A DNA stretch of 64,000 nt. Source: G020354085 sp964629975. GTDB lineage: Bacteria; Pseudomonadota; Gammaproteobacteria; Acidiferrobacterales; Sulfurifustaceae. The notes beneath the pieces were generated by a model, which was not told the origin of the DNA, ran no database searches, and saw only the letters and a program-made list of their open reading frames with translations. Of this stretch, positions 1-8,097 are shown one piece after another. Positions within the stretch are counted from its first letter, which is position 1. Each line of letters starts with the position of its first letter. Position numbers and translations under genes: made by a program. The stretch is from NCBI GenBank assembly GCA_964629975.1, contig CAZVUN010000001.1, forward strand, positions 16,387 to 80,386. Direction: 5' to 3'.

Positions 1-444
1 GGCGCGCAGCTGCTCGGCCTGGCCATCCTTGAGCTGGCCGAGCGTGGCACAGGTCTCGAGCCCGAGCGCCTTGACCGCGCGAATCATCTCGAGCACGGGC
101 TTCAGGTCCTTGTCCTTTGGGCCGCGCCAGGCCGCGCCCATGCAGAAGCGCGACGCGCCGTTGGCCTTGGCGGTGCGTGCCGCCGCCAGGACGCTGGCAA
201 GATCCATCAGTGGCTCGGCCTCGACATGCGTTGCGTGGCGCACCGACTGCGAGCAATAGCCGCAGTCCTCCGAGCAGCCGCCGGTCTTGATCGACAGCAG
301 GGTCGACAACTGCACCGCGTTGGGATCGAAGTGCGCGCGATGTACCGTCTGGGCACGGTACAGCAGGTCGTTGAATGGCAGCTCGAACAGGGCCTCGATC
401 TGCTCGGGACGGGCGATGTCGGTGGCGGCGGATTCGCGATGCAT
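1..444 (-). CDS. bioB: Biotin synthase BioB (partial, C-terminus beyond window)
   Basis: This radical SAM enzyme inserts sulfur into dethiobiotin in the last step of biotin synthesis, in the cytoplasm. Translating the minus strand from the ATG at 444 gives 148 residues without a stop, running off the window edge. The N-terminus carries the family pattern with the SAM-cluster triad CxxxCxxC at residues C57, C61 and C64 ([13 protein letters not shown]), followed by a segment typical of BioB ([11 protein letters not shown]). Full-length BioB is about 320-350 residues, so a little under half is present. It lies 89 bp downstream of fnr on the same strand. No other biotin gene is visible. Identification is firm; only the 3' end is unseen. 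Confidence 0.95.
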   Translation of the reverse strand, partial: MHRESAATDIARPEQIEALFELPFNDLLYRAQTVHRAHFDPNAVQLSTLLSIKTGGCSEDCGYCSQSVRHATHVEAEPLMDLASVLAAARTAKANGASRFCMGAAWRGPKDKDLKPVLEMIRAVKALGLETCATLGQLKDGQAEQLRA

Positions 445-533
445 GGCAACGGCTCTCGGGACAATGGCCCGCCCAACGTAGGGGAAGCATGGGCGAGTGT
501 CAACCGCACCTGCGCGGCACGGTTGACTACCAC

Positions 534-1295
534 TCAGGCGCGCGCGGTGGACTCGCGATCGGCCCCGGTGGCGATAGCCTTCAGGCGGCTGCCGTTGAGG
601 ATGGTGATCTGGCGGCCGTGCACGCCGATGAGCCCTTCCTCCTGGAAGCGCGAGAACAACCGGCTCACGGTCTCGAGCGCCAGCCCGAGGTAATCGCCCA
701 GATCCTGACGCGACATGGTGAGCTTGAGCTCATTCTCGGGCAGGCCGAGCCGCGCCTGCCGGCGCGAGAAATTGAGCAGCGACGCCGCCAGTCGCTCCTC
801 CGCGGTCATGCGTCCGAGCATCATCAACATCTGCTCATCGCGCACGATCTCGCGACTCATGACACGGAACAACTGGTGCTGCAGGCCGGGAATCTGGTGG
901 GCCAGCGCCTCCAGGGACTGGTAGGGGATCTCGCACACCTCGGAGACTTCCAGGGCCTCCGCACTGCACGGGTGCTGGTCGGTATTGATGGCGTCGATGC
1001 CGAGCAGCTCGCCCGGCATGTAGAAACCGGTCACCTGGGCGCGCCCGTCCTCCATGAGCCCCGTGGTCTTGAGGGTGCCAACCTTGATCGCGTAGAGCGA
1101 GCGCAGCGGATCACCGAACCGATACAGGGTCTCGCCCTTTCTCAGGGTGCGACGGCGCTTGATCAGCTTGTCCAGCGCACTCAGGTCGGGCTCCGCCAAC
1201 CCGAGCGGCAGGCATAGTTCGCGCAACGAACACTCTTTGCAGGCCGCCTTGATGCTGTTGATGCTGATAATGGCGGCGGCTTCGCGCTTCTGCAT
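534..1295 (-). CDS. fnr: FNR-type oxygen-sensing Crp-family regulator
   Basis: A 253-residue Crp/Fnr transcription factor. Four cysteines that ligate the oxygen-labile 4Fe-4S cluster are in place: C19, C22 and C28 in [10 protein letters not shown], and C110 in DQHPCSAEA. The cyclic-nucleotide-like beta-barrel spans about residues 45-155. The C-terminal helix-turn-helix contains [10 protein letters not shown], which matches the E-xx-SR recognition helix that reads TTGAT half-sites in E. coli FNR. The start is the ATG at 1295, preceded by AGGGAGA. It follows hemN on the same strand with a 138-bp gap. Several FNR boxes in this window are its likely targets. That regulatory link is inferred, whereas the family call is directly supported. 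Confidence 0.95.
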   Translation of the reverse strand: MQKREAAAIISINSIKAACKECSLRELCLPLGLAEPDLSALDKLIKRRRTLRKGETLYRFGDPLRSLYAIKVGTLKTTGLMEDGRAQVTGFYMPGELLGIDAINTDQHPCSAEALEVSEVCEIPYQSLEALAHQIPGLQHQLFRVMSREIVRDEQMLMMLGRMTAEERLAASLLNFSRRQARLGLPENELKLTMSRQDLGDYLGLALETVSRLFSRFQEEGLIGVHGRQITILNGSRLKAIATGADRESTARA

Positions 1296-1433
1296 GTGGT
1301 TCTCCCTGGCCGGAGCGTGATATTAACCACGATAGACAGCGAGCGTCCATCTATCCCGCGTGAAACCACCGGGATTGGGGCAATATACCTGAAACAATTG
1401 AATCGCCGGGACAAATGCCCAGACGGCGAGGCC

Positions 1434-2822
1434 CTAGATGACCTTGGAATAGCGCTGGCCTTCCTTCTCGCGCAGGTAGCGGTCGAACACCATGCAGACG
1501 TTGCGGATCAGCAGTTTGCCGGCCGGCTGCACGCGGATCCACGGGCCATCCAGCTGCACCAGCCCGTCGCGCTGCATGCCCTCGAGCTCGGCCAGCTCCG
1601 GGGCGAAGTAATCGGCGAAGCGTATACGGAAGACCTGCTCGACCGCGTCGCGGTTGAGCACGAAGTGGCAGATGAGCTGCGTGATCACGGCGCGGCGCAG
1701 CCGGTCGTCGGCCGACAGCTCGATGCCGCGGAACACCGCCAGCTCCCCGGCGTCGATGCGCGCGTAGTATTCGTCGAGGGTGCGCACGTTCTGCGCGTAG
1801 CTGTCGGCCACCTGGCCGATCGCGGTGATCCCCAGACCCACGAGGTCGCAGTCGGCGTGCGTCGAGTAGCCCTGGAAGTTGCGATACAGCGTGCCCTCGC
1901 GCTGCGCCACCGCCAGCTCATCCTCCGGCTTGGCGAAGTGATCCATACCGATGTACACATAACCCGCCCGGGTCAGCCGCTCGATGGTGAGTTGCAGTAT
2001 GTCGAGCTTGGCCTGCGGCGGCGGCAGGTCGGCGGCATTGATGCGCCGCTGCGGCTTGAACAGCTCGGGCAGGTGGGCGTAGTTGAACACCGACAGCCGG
2101 TCGGGCGCGGCGGCGATGATCTTGTCGAGCGTGCGCCCGAAGCTCTCCACGGTCTGAAACGGCAGGCCGTAGATGAGGTCCATGTTGATGGACCGGAAGC
2201 CCAGGCGCCGCGCCTCGCTGAGCACGGCGAGGGTCTGCGCCTCGCCCTGCAGGCGGTTGACCGCCTTTTGCACCTGCGGGTCGAAGTCCTGCACCCCCAT
2301 CGACAGGCGGTTGAAGCCGATGTCGCGCAGCAGCTGCAACGTGCCCGGATGCACCTCGCGCGGGTCGACCTCGATGCCGTACTCGCCCTGGTCGTCGTCG
2401 CGCAGCCGGAAGTGCTCGCGCGTCTTCTGCATGAGCGCGCGCATCTCCTCGTGCGAGATGAAGGTCGGCGTGCCGCCGCCCCAGTGCAGCTGCTCGACCA
2501 CGCGCGCGTTGTCGAACAGTTCGGCCTGCATGGCGATCTCGCGGTGCAGGCGCTCGAGATACGGCGCCGCGCGCGTGCGGTCCTTGGTCACGACCTTGTT
2601 GCAGCCGCAGTAGTAGCAGACCGTGTCGCAGAACGGCAGATGAAAATAGAGCGACAGCGCCTTGCGCGGCGTGGCGCAGTTGCTCTGCGCCGCACACGCG
2701 CGGTACTGCGCGGGGCCGAAACCGCTGTGGAACTGCACGGCCGTGGGATAGGACGTGTAGCGCGGTCCGGACTTGTCGTAGCGGCGCAGCAGCTGCGGGT
2801 CAAAGACGAGGTGTTGATCCAT
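1434..2822 (-). CDS. hemN: Oxygen-independent coproporphyrinogen III dehydrogenase HemN
   Basis: This radical SAM enzyme converts coproporphyrinogen III to protoporphyrinogen IX without oxygen, keeping haem synthesis going under anoxia. The 462-residue protein has the N-terminal PRYTSYPTA segment and the cluster motif at C65, C69 and C72 (PFCDTVCYYCGCNK), followed by the GGGTPTF glycine motif. Length and motifs are those of true HemN rather than HemW. It is divergent from the cytochrome gene at 2965 across a 142-bp spacer that holds an FNR box and a 10-bp inverted repeat. fnr lies downstream on the same strand. Anaerobic induction by FNR is the natural inference. Confidence 0.96.
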   Translation of the reverse strand: MDQHLVFDPQLLRRYDKSGPRYTSYPTAVQFHSGFGPAQYRACAAQSNCATPRKALSLYFHLPFCDTVCYYCGCNKVVTKDRTRAAPYLERLHREIAMQAELFDNARVVEQLHWGGGTPTFISHEEMRALMQKTREHFRLRDDDQGEYGIEVDPREVHPGTLQLLRDIGFNRLSMGVQDFDPQVQKAVNRLQGEAQTLAVLSEARRLGFRSINMDLIYGLPFQTVESFGRTLDKIIAAAPDRLSVFNYAHLPELFKPQRRINAADLPPPQAKLDILQLTIERLTRAGYVYIGMDHFAKPEDELAVAQREGTLYRNFQGYSTHADCDLVGLGITAIGQVADSYAQNVRTLDEYYARIDAGELAVFRGIELSADDRLRRAVITQLICHFVLNRDAVEQVFRIRFADYFAPELAELEGMQRDGLVQLDGPWIRVQPAGKLLIRNVCMVFDRYLREKEGQRYSKVI

Positions 2823-2839
2823 GCGTTACGGGATACGCG

Positions 2840-2868
2840 GGGACAATGCGTCCGCCCGGCATTGTCCC
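2840..2868. promoter_or_regulatory. 10-bp perfect inverted repeat over the hemN promoter
   Basis: GGGACAATGC (2840-2849) and GCATTGTCCC (2859-2868) form perfect arms around a 9-nt spacer. On the minus strand the repeat contains GACAAT (2861-2866), the best -10 candidate for hemN, and extends past the predicted start near 2853. It could bind a second regulator of hemN or fold in the leader RNA. No cognate protein is identified. Confidence 0.5.
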
Positions 2869-2887
2869 ACAGAAACCCGCTCGAAAA

Positions 2888-2901
2888 TTGACCTCTATCA
2901 A
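2888..2901. promoter_or_regulatory. FNR box between hemN and cytochrome c-DUF302
   Basis: TTGACCTCTATCAA has one deviation from the consensus TTGAT-N4-ATCAA. Its centre at 2894.5 is 31 nt from the centre of a minus-strand GACAAT (2861-2866) and exactly 32 nt from a plus-strand AAAAAT (2924-2929). Both fit the -41.5 geometry of class II FNR activation, so one box could serve hemN and the cytochrome gene. Confidence 0.8.
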
Positions 2902-2964
2902 GGACCCCCGGGCGCCGGCCCGGAAAAATTGCGGCTATCCCGCTCGCGCATTAAGGAAATTGCC

Positions 2965-4035
2965 ATGCCCCCCACCCCCCCGAGGTCCGCCGTGCCCGCG
3001 GTGCTCGGCGTAGCCGCGCTGCTCACCGGGCTTGCGGCGCCCGTGGCGCACGCGGCCCACGACGGCGCCGCGCTCTATGCGCGGCACTGCTCCGCCTGCC
3101 ACGGTCACGACGGCCACGGCGGCGTCGGCGTGCCGCTGGCGCTCGGCGACTTCCTCGCCACGGTCGATGACGACTACCTGCGCAAGAGCATCCGTCACGG
3201 CCGCCCGGGACGCGTCATGCCGCCGTTCACGCAGCTGTCCGACGCGGAGATCAGCGCCATCGTCAAGCACATCCGCACCTGGTACGCGGGCGAGCGCCGC
3301 CCACCGGTCAAGGTCGGCAAGGGTGACGTGGCCGCGGGCGAGAAGATCTACAAGTACAACTGCGCCTCCTGTCACGGCGCGCAGGGTGAAGGCGGCCACG
3401 GCACCGGCGTGACCTTCTCGCGCCCGCGCGACCTGCCGGTGCTCGCACCGGCCCTGAACAACCCCGGCTTCCACGCCTCGGCCAGCGCAGCGATGATCAA
3501 GGCGACGCTGGTGTACGGGCGCGACGGTACGCCGATGAGCTCGTTTCTCAAGCAGGGGCTGAGCGAGAAAGACATCGATGATGTGGTCGCCTACGTCATC
3601 GGCCTCGGCAAGAAGCGCCCGCCGGCGAGCGCCAAGGTGCTGGCGAGCGAGTCCGCGGTGCTGGTGCGCCCGTCCCCGCACGACCTGGCGACCACGGTGG
3701 ACAAAGTGAAAGACGCGCTGGCCGCCGCCAACATGCGCCTCATTCGGGCCACCTCGGTCGAGGAGCATTTCGCCGAGAAGGGCAAGGAAAACCCCAAGCG
3801 CATCGCCCTCGATGCCTGCGACTTCAATTTCCTCAACCAGGCGCTTGCCATCGACCCGCGCGTCGGGTTGTTCCTGCCGTGCCGCATCACGGTTGCCGAG
3901 CACAACGGCAAGGTGCTGGTCATGGCGGTGAATCCCAAGCGCCTGTCCGCCATCTTCAACAACTCCGAACTCAACAACCTGTGCGAGCAGATGTACCAGG
4001 TCTACAGCGACATCCTCGAGGAGGCGACCCTGTGA
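2965..4035 (+). CDS. Dihaem cytochrome c fused to a DUF302 domain
   Basis: A 356-residue exported protein. Residues 1-31 form a signal peptide ending near AHA-AHDG. Two class I cytochrome c domains follow, with haem sites CSACH at 42-46 and CASCH at 133-137. A C-terminal DUF302 domain starts near residue 230. The ATG at 2965 was chosen because it has AAGGAAAT just upstream and begins the signal peptide. A periplasmic electron-transfer role is likely, but the partner is unknown. The next gene encodes a stand-alone DUF302 protein whose start overlaps this stop, which suggests the two act together. The FNR box at 2888 suggests expression when oxygen is low. Confidence 0.88.
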   Translation: MPPTPPRSAVPAVLGVAALLTGLAAPVAHAAHDGAALYARHCSACHGHDGHGGVGVPLALGDFLATVDDDYLRKSIRHGRPGRVMPPFTQLSDAEISAIVKHIRTWYAGERRPPVKVGKGDVAAGEKIYKYNCASCHGAQGEGGHGTGVTFSRPRDLPVLAPALNNPGFHASASAAMIKATLVYGRDGTPMSSFLKQGLSEKDIDDVVAYVIGLGKKRPPASAKVLASESAVLVRPSPHDLATTVDKVKDALAAANMRLIRATSVEEHFAEKGKENPKRIALDACDFNFLNQALAIDPRVGLFLPCRITVAEHNGKVLVMAVNPKRLSAIFNNSELNNLCEQMYQVYSDILEEATL

Positions 4036-4490
4036 GCGCGCGCATGCTTGCCGCCGTGGGCCTGGCCGCGCTGGTCGCGCTCTCGGCTGCGGCCCGGGCG
4101 GAGGAGCTGATCATGGTGCGCTCGCCGCGCCCCTTTGCCGAAGCGATCAACGCCCTGCAGATCGCGATCGAGGAACACGGCTACAAGGTCCAGCGCGTGC
4201 AGCGTGTGGACGTCGGGCTCACGCAAAGCGGCTTCAAGACCGACGCCTACCGGCTGGTGTTCTTCGGCAAGCTCGAGGAACTGCGCACCCTCGCCGACCA
4301 GCACCCGGAGCTGCTGCCGTATCTGCCGCTCAAGATCGTGATCTATGCCGAGGAGAACACCACGCTCGCCTTCACCAACAACCCGGCGCTACTCGGAACC
4401 TTCTTCAACGACCCGGCACTGGCTGTGCACTTTCACCGCTGGGAGAAGGACGTGCGTTCGATCCTCGGTCACCTGGCGCGCGAGAACTGA
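4032..4490 (+). CDS. Exported DUF302 protein
   Basis: A DUF302 protein of about 152 residues with an N-terminal signal peptide (MLAAVGLAALVALSAAARA then EEL). The GTG at 4032 overlaps the stop of the cytochrome gene in a GTGA arrangement that favours translational coupling; an ATG at 4044 is an alternative that still keeps the signal peptide. DUF302 has no assigned biochemical activity, so no function is claimed. Presence of the same domain at the C-terminus of the preceding cytochrome points to a periplasmic pair. The gene converges on the SurA-N-like gene, whose stop lies 4 bp beyond. Confidence 0.82.
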   Translation: MSARMLAAVGLAALVALSAAARAEELIMVRSPRPFAEAINALQIAIEEHGYKVQRVQRVDVGLTQSGFKTDAYRLVFFGKLEELRTLADQHPELLPYLPLKIVIYAEENTTLAFTNNPALLGTFFNDPALAVHFHRWEKDVRSILGHLAREN

Positions 4491-4494
4491 TCGG

Positions 4495-5142
4495 TCATTG
4501 TCGTCCTGCCGTGGATGGCGGCGGCATCGCATACCAGATGCGAGACCGGCATGCGAGTGAGCGCATCCACTCCGCCTTGGAGCGCGCCCAGCGGCGCTGC
4601 TGGGCCGCCGCGCGCAGCTCAGCGGCGCTGCCACAACCACTGCGCCGCCGCCGCTCATCCGCCAGGTCTTGCGCGGACACCGGACAGCGCTGCGCGAGGG
4701 TACGCGCGAGCGCGGTGATTAGACAGTTGCGACGCGCCTCCTCACGCCATTGTGCCTCGGTGATTGCAGCTTCGCTCAACGCCCTGGCAAGCGCGGTCTC
4801 GCCGCCGAAACGCTGACGCAACGCCGCAAGCTCATGCTCCACATCGGCTTCCGACACGATGACGGCGAGTCGTTGCGCTTCCTGCAACTGCAACTCGCGC
4901 GACACCATCGCTCGCACTATGAGTTGCGCCGCGTCGGGGCCAGCGGCGTCATAGGCATCGTCGAACAGAGCCGGGTTGGTGGCCCGGCTCTGCAAGAGAC
5001 GAATAATGAGCGCGGCGCGCGTGATGACCCTGTCGTTTACGCGCGCAACAATCTCGGGCCACGGCTGTGCCGCGATGAACGGAAGCGGGTCGCACTGCGT
5101 CGCGGGCGGGCCGCTCACCGGCCCCTCTACACTCGTTGGCAT
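4495..5142 (-). CDS. SurA-N/PpiC-like protein without a visible PPIase domain
   Basis: A 215-residue protein. From residue 28 it resembles the N-terminal chaperone domain of SurA/PpiD-type peptidyl-prolyl isomerases (EIVARVNDRVITRAAL, then long charged helices with VSEADVEHELAALRQRF). It ends before a parvulin domain would begin, and there is no clear signal peptide, which is odd for this family. The ATG at 5142 has a good ribosome site (AGAGGAGA). It may be a maturation chaperone for a neighbouring haem or cluster protein, but that is speculation. Its upstream region holds a 16-bp dyad. It could also be a truncated or adapted member of the family. Confidence 0.65.
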   Translation of the reverse strand: MPTSVEGPVSGPPATQCDPLPFIAAQPWPEIVARVNDRVITRAALIIRLLQSRATNPALFDDAYDAAGPDAAQLIVRAMVSRELQLQEAQRLAVIVSEADVEHELAALRQRFGGETALARALSEAAITEAQWREEARRNCLITALARTLAQRCPVSAQDLADERRRRSGCGSAAELRAAAQQRRWARSKAEWMRSLACRSRIWYAMPPPSTAGRQ

Positions 5143-5246
5143 CTGGTTCTCCTCTCAATGTCGGCGGTGCTGCATTGGCCGCAGGGGCCATCCGCGCTCG
5201 TTCAGGGAAACGTCGAGGATTGTGCGTGCCGACACCAAAGAGGGAA

Positions 5247-5262
5247 TGATCCAAATGGATCA
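5247..5262. promoter_or_regulatory. Candidate operator dyad upstream of the SurA-N-like gene
   Basis: TGATCCAAATGGATCA is a perfect inverted repeat with 6-bp arms around AAAT. It sits between the LuxR-type regulator gene and the start of the next minus-strand gene at 5142. The adjacent regulator is a plausible binder, but this rests on position only. Confidence 0.35.
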
Positions 5263-5273
5263 CTCCGCGTCGA

Positions 5274-5885
5274 TTAGACAAGAGAGCGTCGAAAGGCGAG
5301 GCTAACCGCCTCGGCGCGGCTGTGGACGTCGAGCTTCTGCAGAATGCTGCGGATGTGGTTACGTACCGTGGTGCGGCTTATCTGCATGTGTTCGGCCAGC
5401 TGCTCGGTGCGCAGCCCCTCGCTCAAAAGGGCCAGCACCATGCGCTCGCGCGCCGTCAGGTCATCGCGCGGTGTCTCGCGCCCGTGGCGCGGGCCCTCAA
5501 AGCACTCGAAACGCGCAAACATCCGGCGCCGCGAAATCGGGCGCAGCACAAACACGGCCGCGGCGGGTCGAAGCCGCGCGGCCAGACTGTAGGCGCCGAT
5601 ATTCACCCACAAGGGGCCGGCGTGCATGCGCGGCACCGACAGATCGAAGCTTGGCACCGGCCGGTGCGCAAGCAGCGCGATGGCGATGCGGCAGTCCGGA
5701 CGACACGCCGGTTTGCCGTCGAGCGTATGCCCGCACAGCACCTGGTCGCAACGCCGGTTGTTGAAGGGAAACGATTGCGGACACAAACGTAGGAACGCAG
5801 CGTTGGCGTAGACAATGCGGCGTGCGCGATCAGTGGCAAACACTGCATCGGCGCTACTGCCAAAGATGTCGGCCAGTTCCCCCAT
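5274..5885 (-). CDS. PAS-domain LuxR-type transcriptional regulator
   Basis: About 203 residues. The N-terminal PAS-like domain (LADIFGSSADAVFATD, RRIVYANAAFLRL) contains four cysteines between about residues 35 and 65. The C-terminal LuxR/NarL-type helix-turn-helix (LTARERMVLALLSEGL, then ISRTTVRNHIRSILQKL) fills the last 65 residues. The ATG at 5885 was chosen because the PAS fold begins immediately after it; a GTG at 5945 would add 20 arginine-rich residues. No receiver aspartate domain is present, so the PAS domain is probably the sensor. The cysteines make a redox or metal signal conceivable, which is inference. Confidence 0.8.
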   Translation of the reverse strand: MGELADIFGSSADAVFATDRARRIVYANAAFLRLCPQSFPFNNRRCDQVLCGHTLDGKPACRPDCRIAIALLAHRPVPSFDLSVPRMHAGPLWVNIGAYSLAARLRPAAAVFVLRPISRRRMFARFECFEGPRHGRETPRDDLTARERMVLALLSEGLRTEQLAEHMQISRTTVRNHIRSILQKLDVHSRAEAVSLAFRRSLV

Positions 5886-6043
5886 GCCCCCCGCCCCCCG
5901 ACGATGGCGCGTCACCGCCCGACCGTGTGGTGTGGTGGAGAGCACTATAAGATTCGCGCGGGAGCGCGGCTATAGCGTGGGGGTATCAGGAATTCTTGTG
6001 GCGCTACAGCTGGCAGCTGGGACTATTGGCGCATCGATAGATT

Positions 6044-7510
6044 TTATAATCCGAGCTCGGCCCACAACTCATCGACACGCCGGCGGACCGCCTCGCTCAT
6101 CCCGATCGGCCTGCCCCATGGGCGTGTCGTCTCGCCCGGCCATTTGTTGGTCGCATCCAGGCCGAGCTTGCCGCCGAGCGAGGGTGCGGGACTGGCGAAA
6201 TCGAGATAATCGATTGGCGTGTTTTCCGCCACCAGCGTATCGCGCGCGGGATCCATGCGCGTGGTCATGGCCCACACCACCTCCTTCCAGTCGCGCACGT
6301 TGATGTCGTCGTCGGTGACGATCACAAACTTCGTGTACGTGAACTGGCGCAGGTACGACCACACACCGAACATGATGCGCCGGGCGTGCCCCGGGTAGCG
6401 CTTCTTGATCGAGACGCAGGCGACGCGGTACGAGCAGCCCTCGGGCGGCAGATAGAAGTCCACGATCTCCGGAAACTGCTTCTGCAATATCGGGATGAAC
6501 ACCTCGTTCAGTGCCTGTGCCAGCACCGAGGGTTCGTCCCAGGGCGAGCGGCCCATGTAGCTCGAATGGTAGATCGGGGTGGTACGGTGGCTGATGCGCT
6601 CGACGGTGAAGACCGGGAACGTATCCTGCGCGTTGTAGTAGCCGGTGTGGTCGCCGAACGGCCCTTCGAGCGCGGTCTCGCCCGGCTGGATATGGCCTTC
6701 GAGCACGATCTCGGCGCTCGCCGGCACCGACAGCGTGCGACTGCGGTCCGGCACCACCTCGCTGCGCGCACCACGCAGCAGACCCGCGAACGTGAATTCC
6801 GAAAGCGAGTCGGGGATCGGTGTCACCGCCGCCAGCAGCGTTGCCGGATCGGCGCCGATCGCGACCACCACCGGGAACGGCTTGCCCGGGTTCGCCTCCT
6901 GATGCTCGCGGAAATCGATTGCGCCGCCGCGGTGGTGCAGCCAGCGCATGATGACCTTGTTGCGCGAGAGCACCTGCTGGCGGTAGATGCCGATGTTCTG
7001 GCGCGCCTTGTGCGGCCCCTTGGTGATGACAAGACCGAAGGTGATCAAACGCCCGGCGTCTTCGGGCCAGCACTGCTGGATCGGAAGCATCGACAGGTCC
7101 ACGTCCGGCCCTTCGACGACGTGCGCGCGGCAGGGTGCGTGGCGAACCTCCTTGGGCGGCGCGTGCAGCACCTGCCTCCACTCCGGCAGCCTCTCGAACA
7201 GCTCGCTCAAGCCCCGCGGCAATTGCGGTTCCTTCAGGAACGCGAGCATGCGCCCGACCTCGCGCAGCTCCTCGACCGATTTGCGGCCGACGGCCCGCGC
7301 GATGCGCGCCGTGGTGCCGAACAGGTTCCCGAGCAGCGCAATGCGCGAGCCCTTCGGGTGCTCGAACAGCAACGCCGGGCCGCCGGCCTTGAGCGTACGC
7401 TGACAGATCTCGGTTACCTCGAGCACCGGATCGACCGGTACGCCGATGCGCTTGAGCCCGCCGTCGGCCTCCAGCGCCCCCAGAAAATCACGCAATGTCG
7501 CGTAGCTCAT
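6044..7510 (-). CDS. ubiD: UbiD-family 3-octaprenyl-4-hydroxybenzoate decarboxylase
   Basis: UbiD uses prenylated FMN to decarboxylate 3-polyprenyl-4-hydroxybenzoate in ubiquinone synthesis. The 488-residue protein has the family start [13 protein letters not shown] and typical internal segments ([29 protein letters not shown]). The ATG at 7510 was chosen over an upstream TTG because it begins the conserved N-terminus. It is divergent from ubiT across an 86-bp gap with a perfect FNR box. Clustering with ubiT, ubiV and ubiU makes the ubiquinone assignment more likely than another UbiD-type aromatic decarboxylase. No ubiX flavin prenyltransferase is seen here. Confidence 0.92.
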   Translation of the reverse strand: MSYATLRDFLGALEADGGLKRIGVPVDPVLEVTEICQRTLKAGGPALLFEHPKGSRIALLGNLFGTTARIARAVGRKSVEELREVGRMLAFLKEPQLPRGLSELFERLPEWRQVLHAPPKEVRHAPCRAHVVEGPDVDLSMLPIQQCWPEDAGRLITFGLVITKGPHKARQNIGIYRQQVLSRNKVIMRWLHHRGGAIDFREHQEANPGKPFPVVVAIGADPATLLAAVTPIPDSLSEFTFAGLLRGARSEVVPDRSRTLSVPASAEIVLEGHIQPGETALEGPFGDHTGYYNAQDTFPVFTVERISHRTTPIYHSSYMGRSPWDEPSVLAQALNEVFIPILQKQFPEIVDFYLPPEGCSYRVACVSIKKRYPGHARRIMFGVWSYLRQFTYTKFVIVTDDDINVRDWKEVVWAMTTRMDPARDTLVAENTPIDYLDFASPAPSLGGKLGLDATNKWPGETTRPWGRPIGMSEAVRRRVDELWAELGL

Positions 7511-7547
7511 GGGTCGTACACGGTAGGCGGTCACGGCCGGCCGCCGC

Positions 7548-7588
7548 TTGATCAAAATCAATTACCCCGCGCACCGGCGGGCCATAAT
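7548..7588 (+). promoter_or_regulatory. Perfect FNR box with -10 element driving ubiT
   Basis: TTGATCAAAATCAA (7548-7561) matches the FNR consensus exactly. CATAAT at 7583-7588 is a 5/6 match to a -10 element, and its centre is 31 nt from the box centre, as in class II FNR promoters. The predicted transcript starts at about 7595, within two bases of the ubiT ATG at 7597. The box may also influence ubiD in the opposite direction, where only a weak -10 is visible. Confidence 0.82.
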
Positions 7589-7596
7589 GGCGCGCG

Positions 7597-8097
7597 ATGC
7601 CCCCTGCAATCCCCTTCGCCTTGGTAGCACCCCTGCGCCTGCCGCTCGCGCTTCTGCCCGATGCGTTACAGGCCAGGTTGTTCGCGCAGGTCGCGAACCA
7701 TCTCCTGCGCGGCCAGCGGCTGGCGCGGCGCCTGCCGGCGCTCGATGGCAGATCGGTCGAGATCCATATCACCGATGCCGACGCGCACCTGCGCTTCGCC
7801 ATCGAGGCCGGGCGCCTGGTCGCGAGCGGCGCGCCGCGCTGCGACGTGGTGATCCGCGGCACGCTCGCCGAGTTCTGGCAGCTGGCCACGCGCGCCGAGG
7901 ATCCGGATACCCTGTTCTTCCACCGGCGACTCAGCATCGAAGGTGACACCGAGACCGGACTGCACGTGAAGAACCTGCTCGATGCGCTCGACTATGACAT
8001 CGAGGCCCACGTCCGGGCGGTGCTGGAGCAGACGCCGGCGCGCCTGCTCGCGCCACTGATCACACCACTGCTCGCCGCACTGCGCGCCGGTCGTTAG
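7597..8097 (+). CDS. ubiT: UbiT, SCP2-domain protein of oxygen-independent ubiquinone synthesis
   Basis: A 166-residue SCP2-type lipid-binding protein. In E. coli UbiT is an accessory factor needed, with UbiU and UbiV, for ubiquinone synthesis without oxygen. The diagnostic stretch is DPDTLFFHRRLSIEGDTE at about residues 107-124, followed by GLHVKNLLDAL. The start is fixed, because an in-frame TAA at 7585 lies just upstream and no other codon is available. There is no Shine-Dalgarno sequence, and the predicted transcription start is at or next to the ATG, so the message may be leaderless. Its stop overlaps the convergent ubiV stop by 4 bp. Confidence 0.92.
   Translation: MPPAIPFALVAPLRLPLALLPDALQARLFAQVANHLLRGQRLARRLPALDGRSVEIHITDADAHLRFAIEAGRLVASGAPRCDVVIRGTLAEFWQLATRAEDPDTLFFHRRLSIEGDTETGLHVKNLLDALDYDIEAHVRAVLEQTPARLLAPLITPLLAALRAGR

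Noticed and set aside
1296..2891. Long plus-strand open frame opposite hemN (531 codons)
   Set aside because: It is antisense to the strongly supported hemN and consists of GC-rich arginine, alanine and leucine-rich sequence without any recognisable domain. High G+C produces such shadows throughout.
7548..7561. FNR box acting mainly on ubiD
   Set aside because: At class II spacing the minus strand offers only TACCGT, whereas the plus strand has CATAAT, so ubiT is the better target; an effect on ubiD is not excluded.
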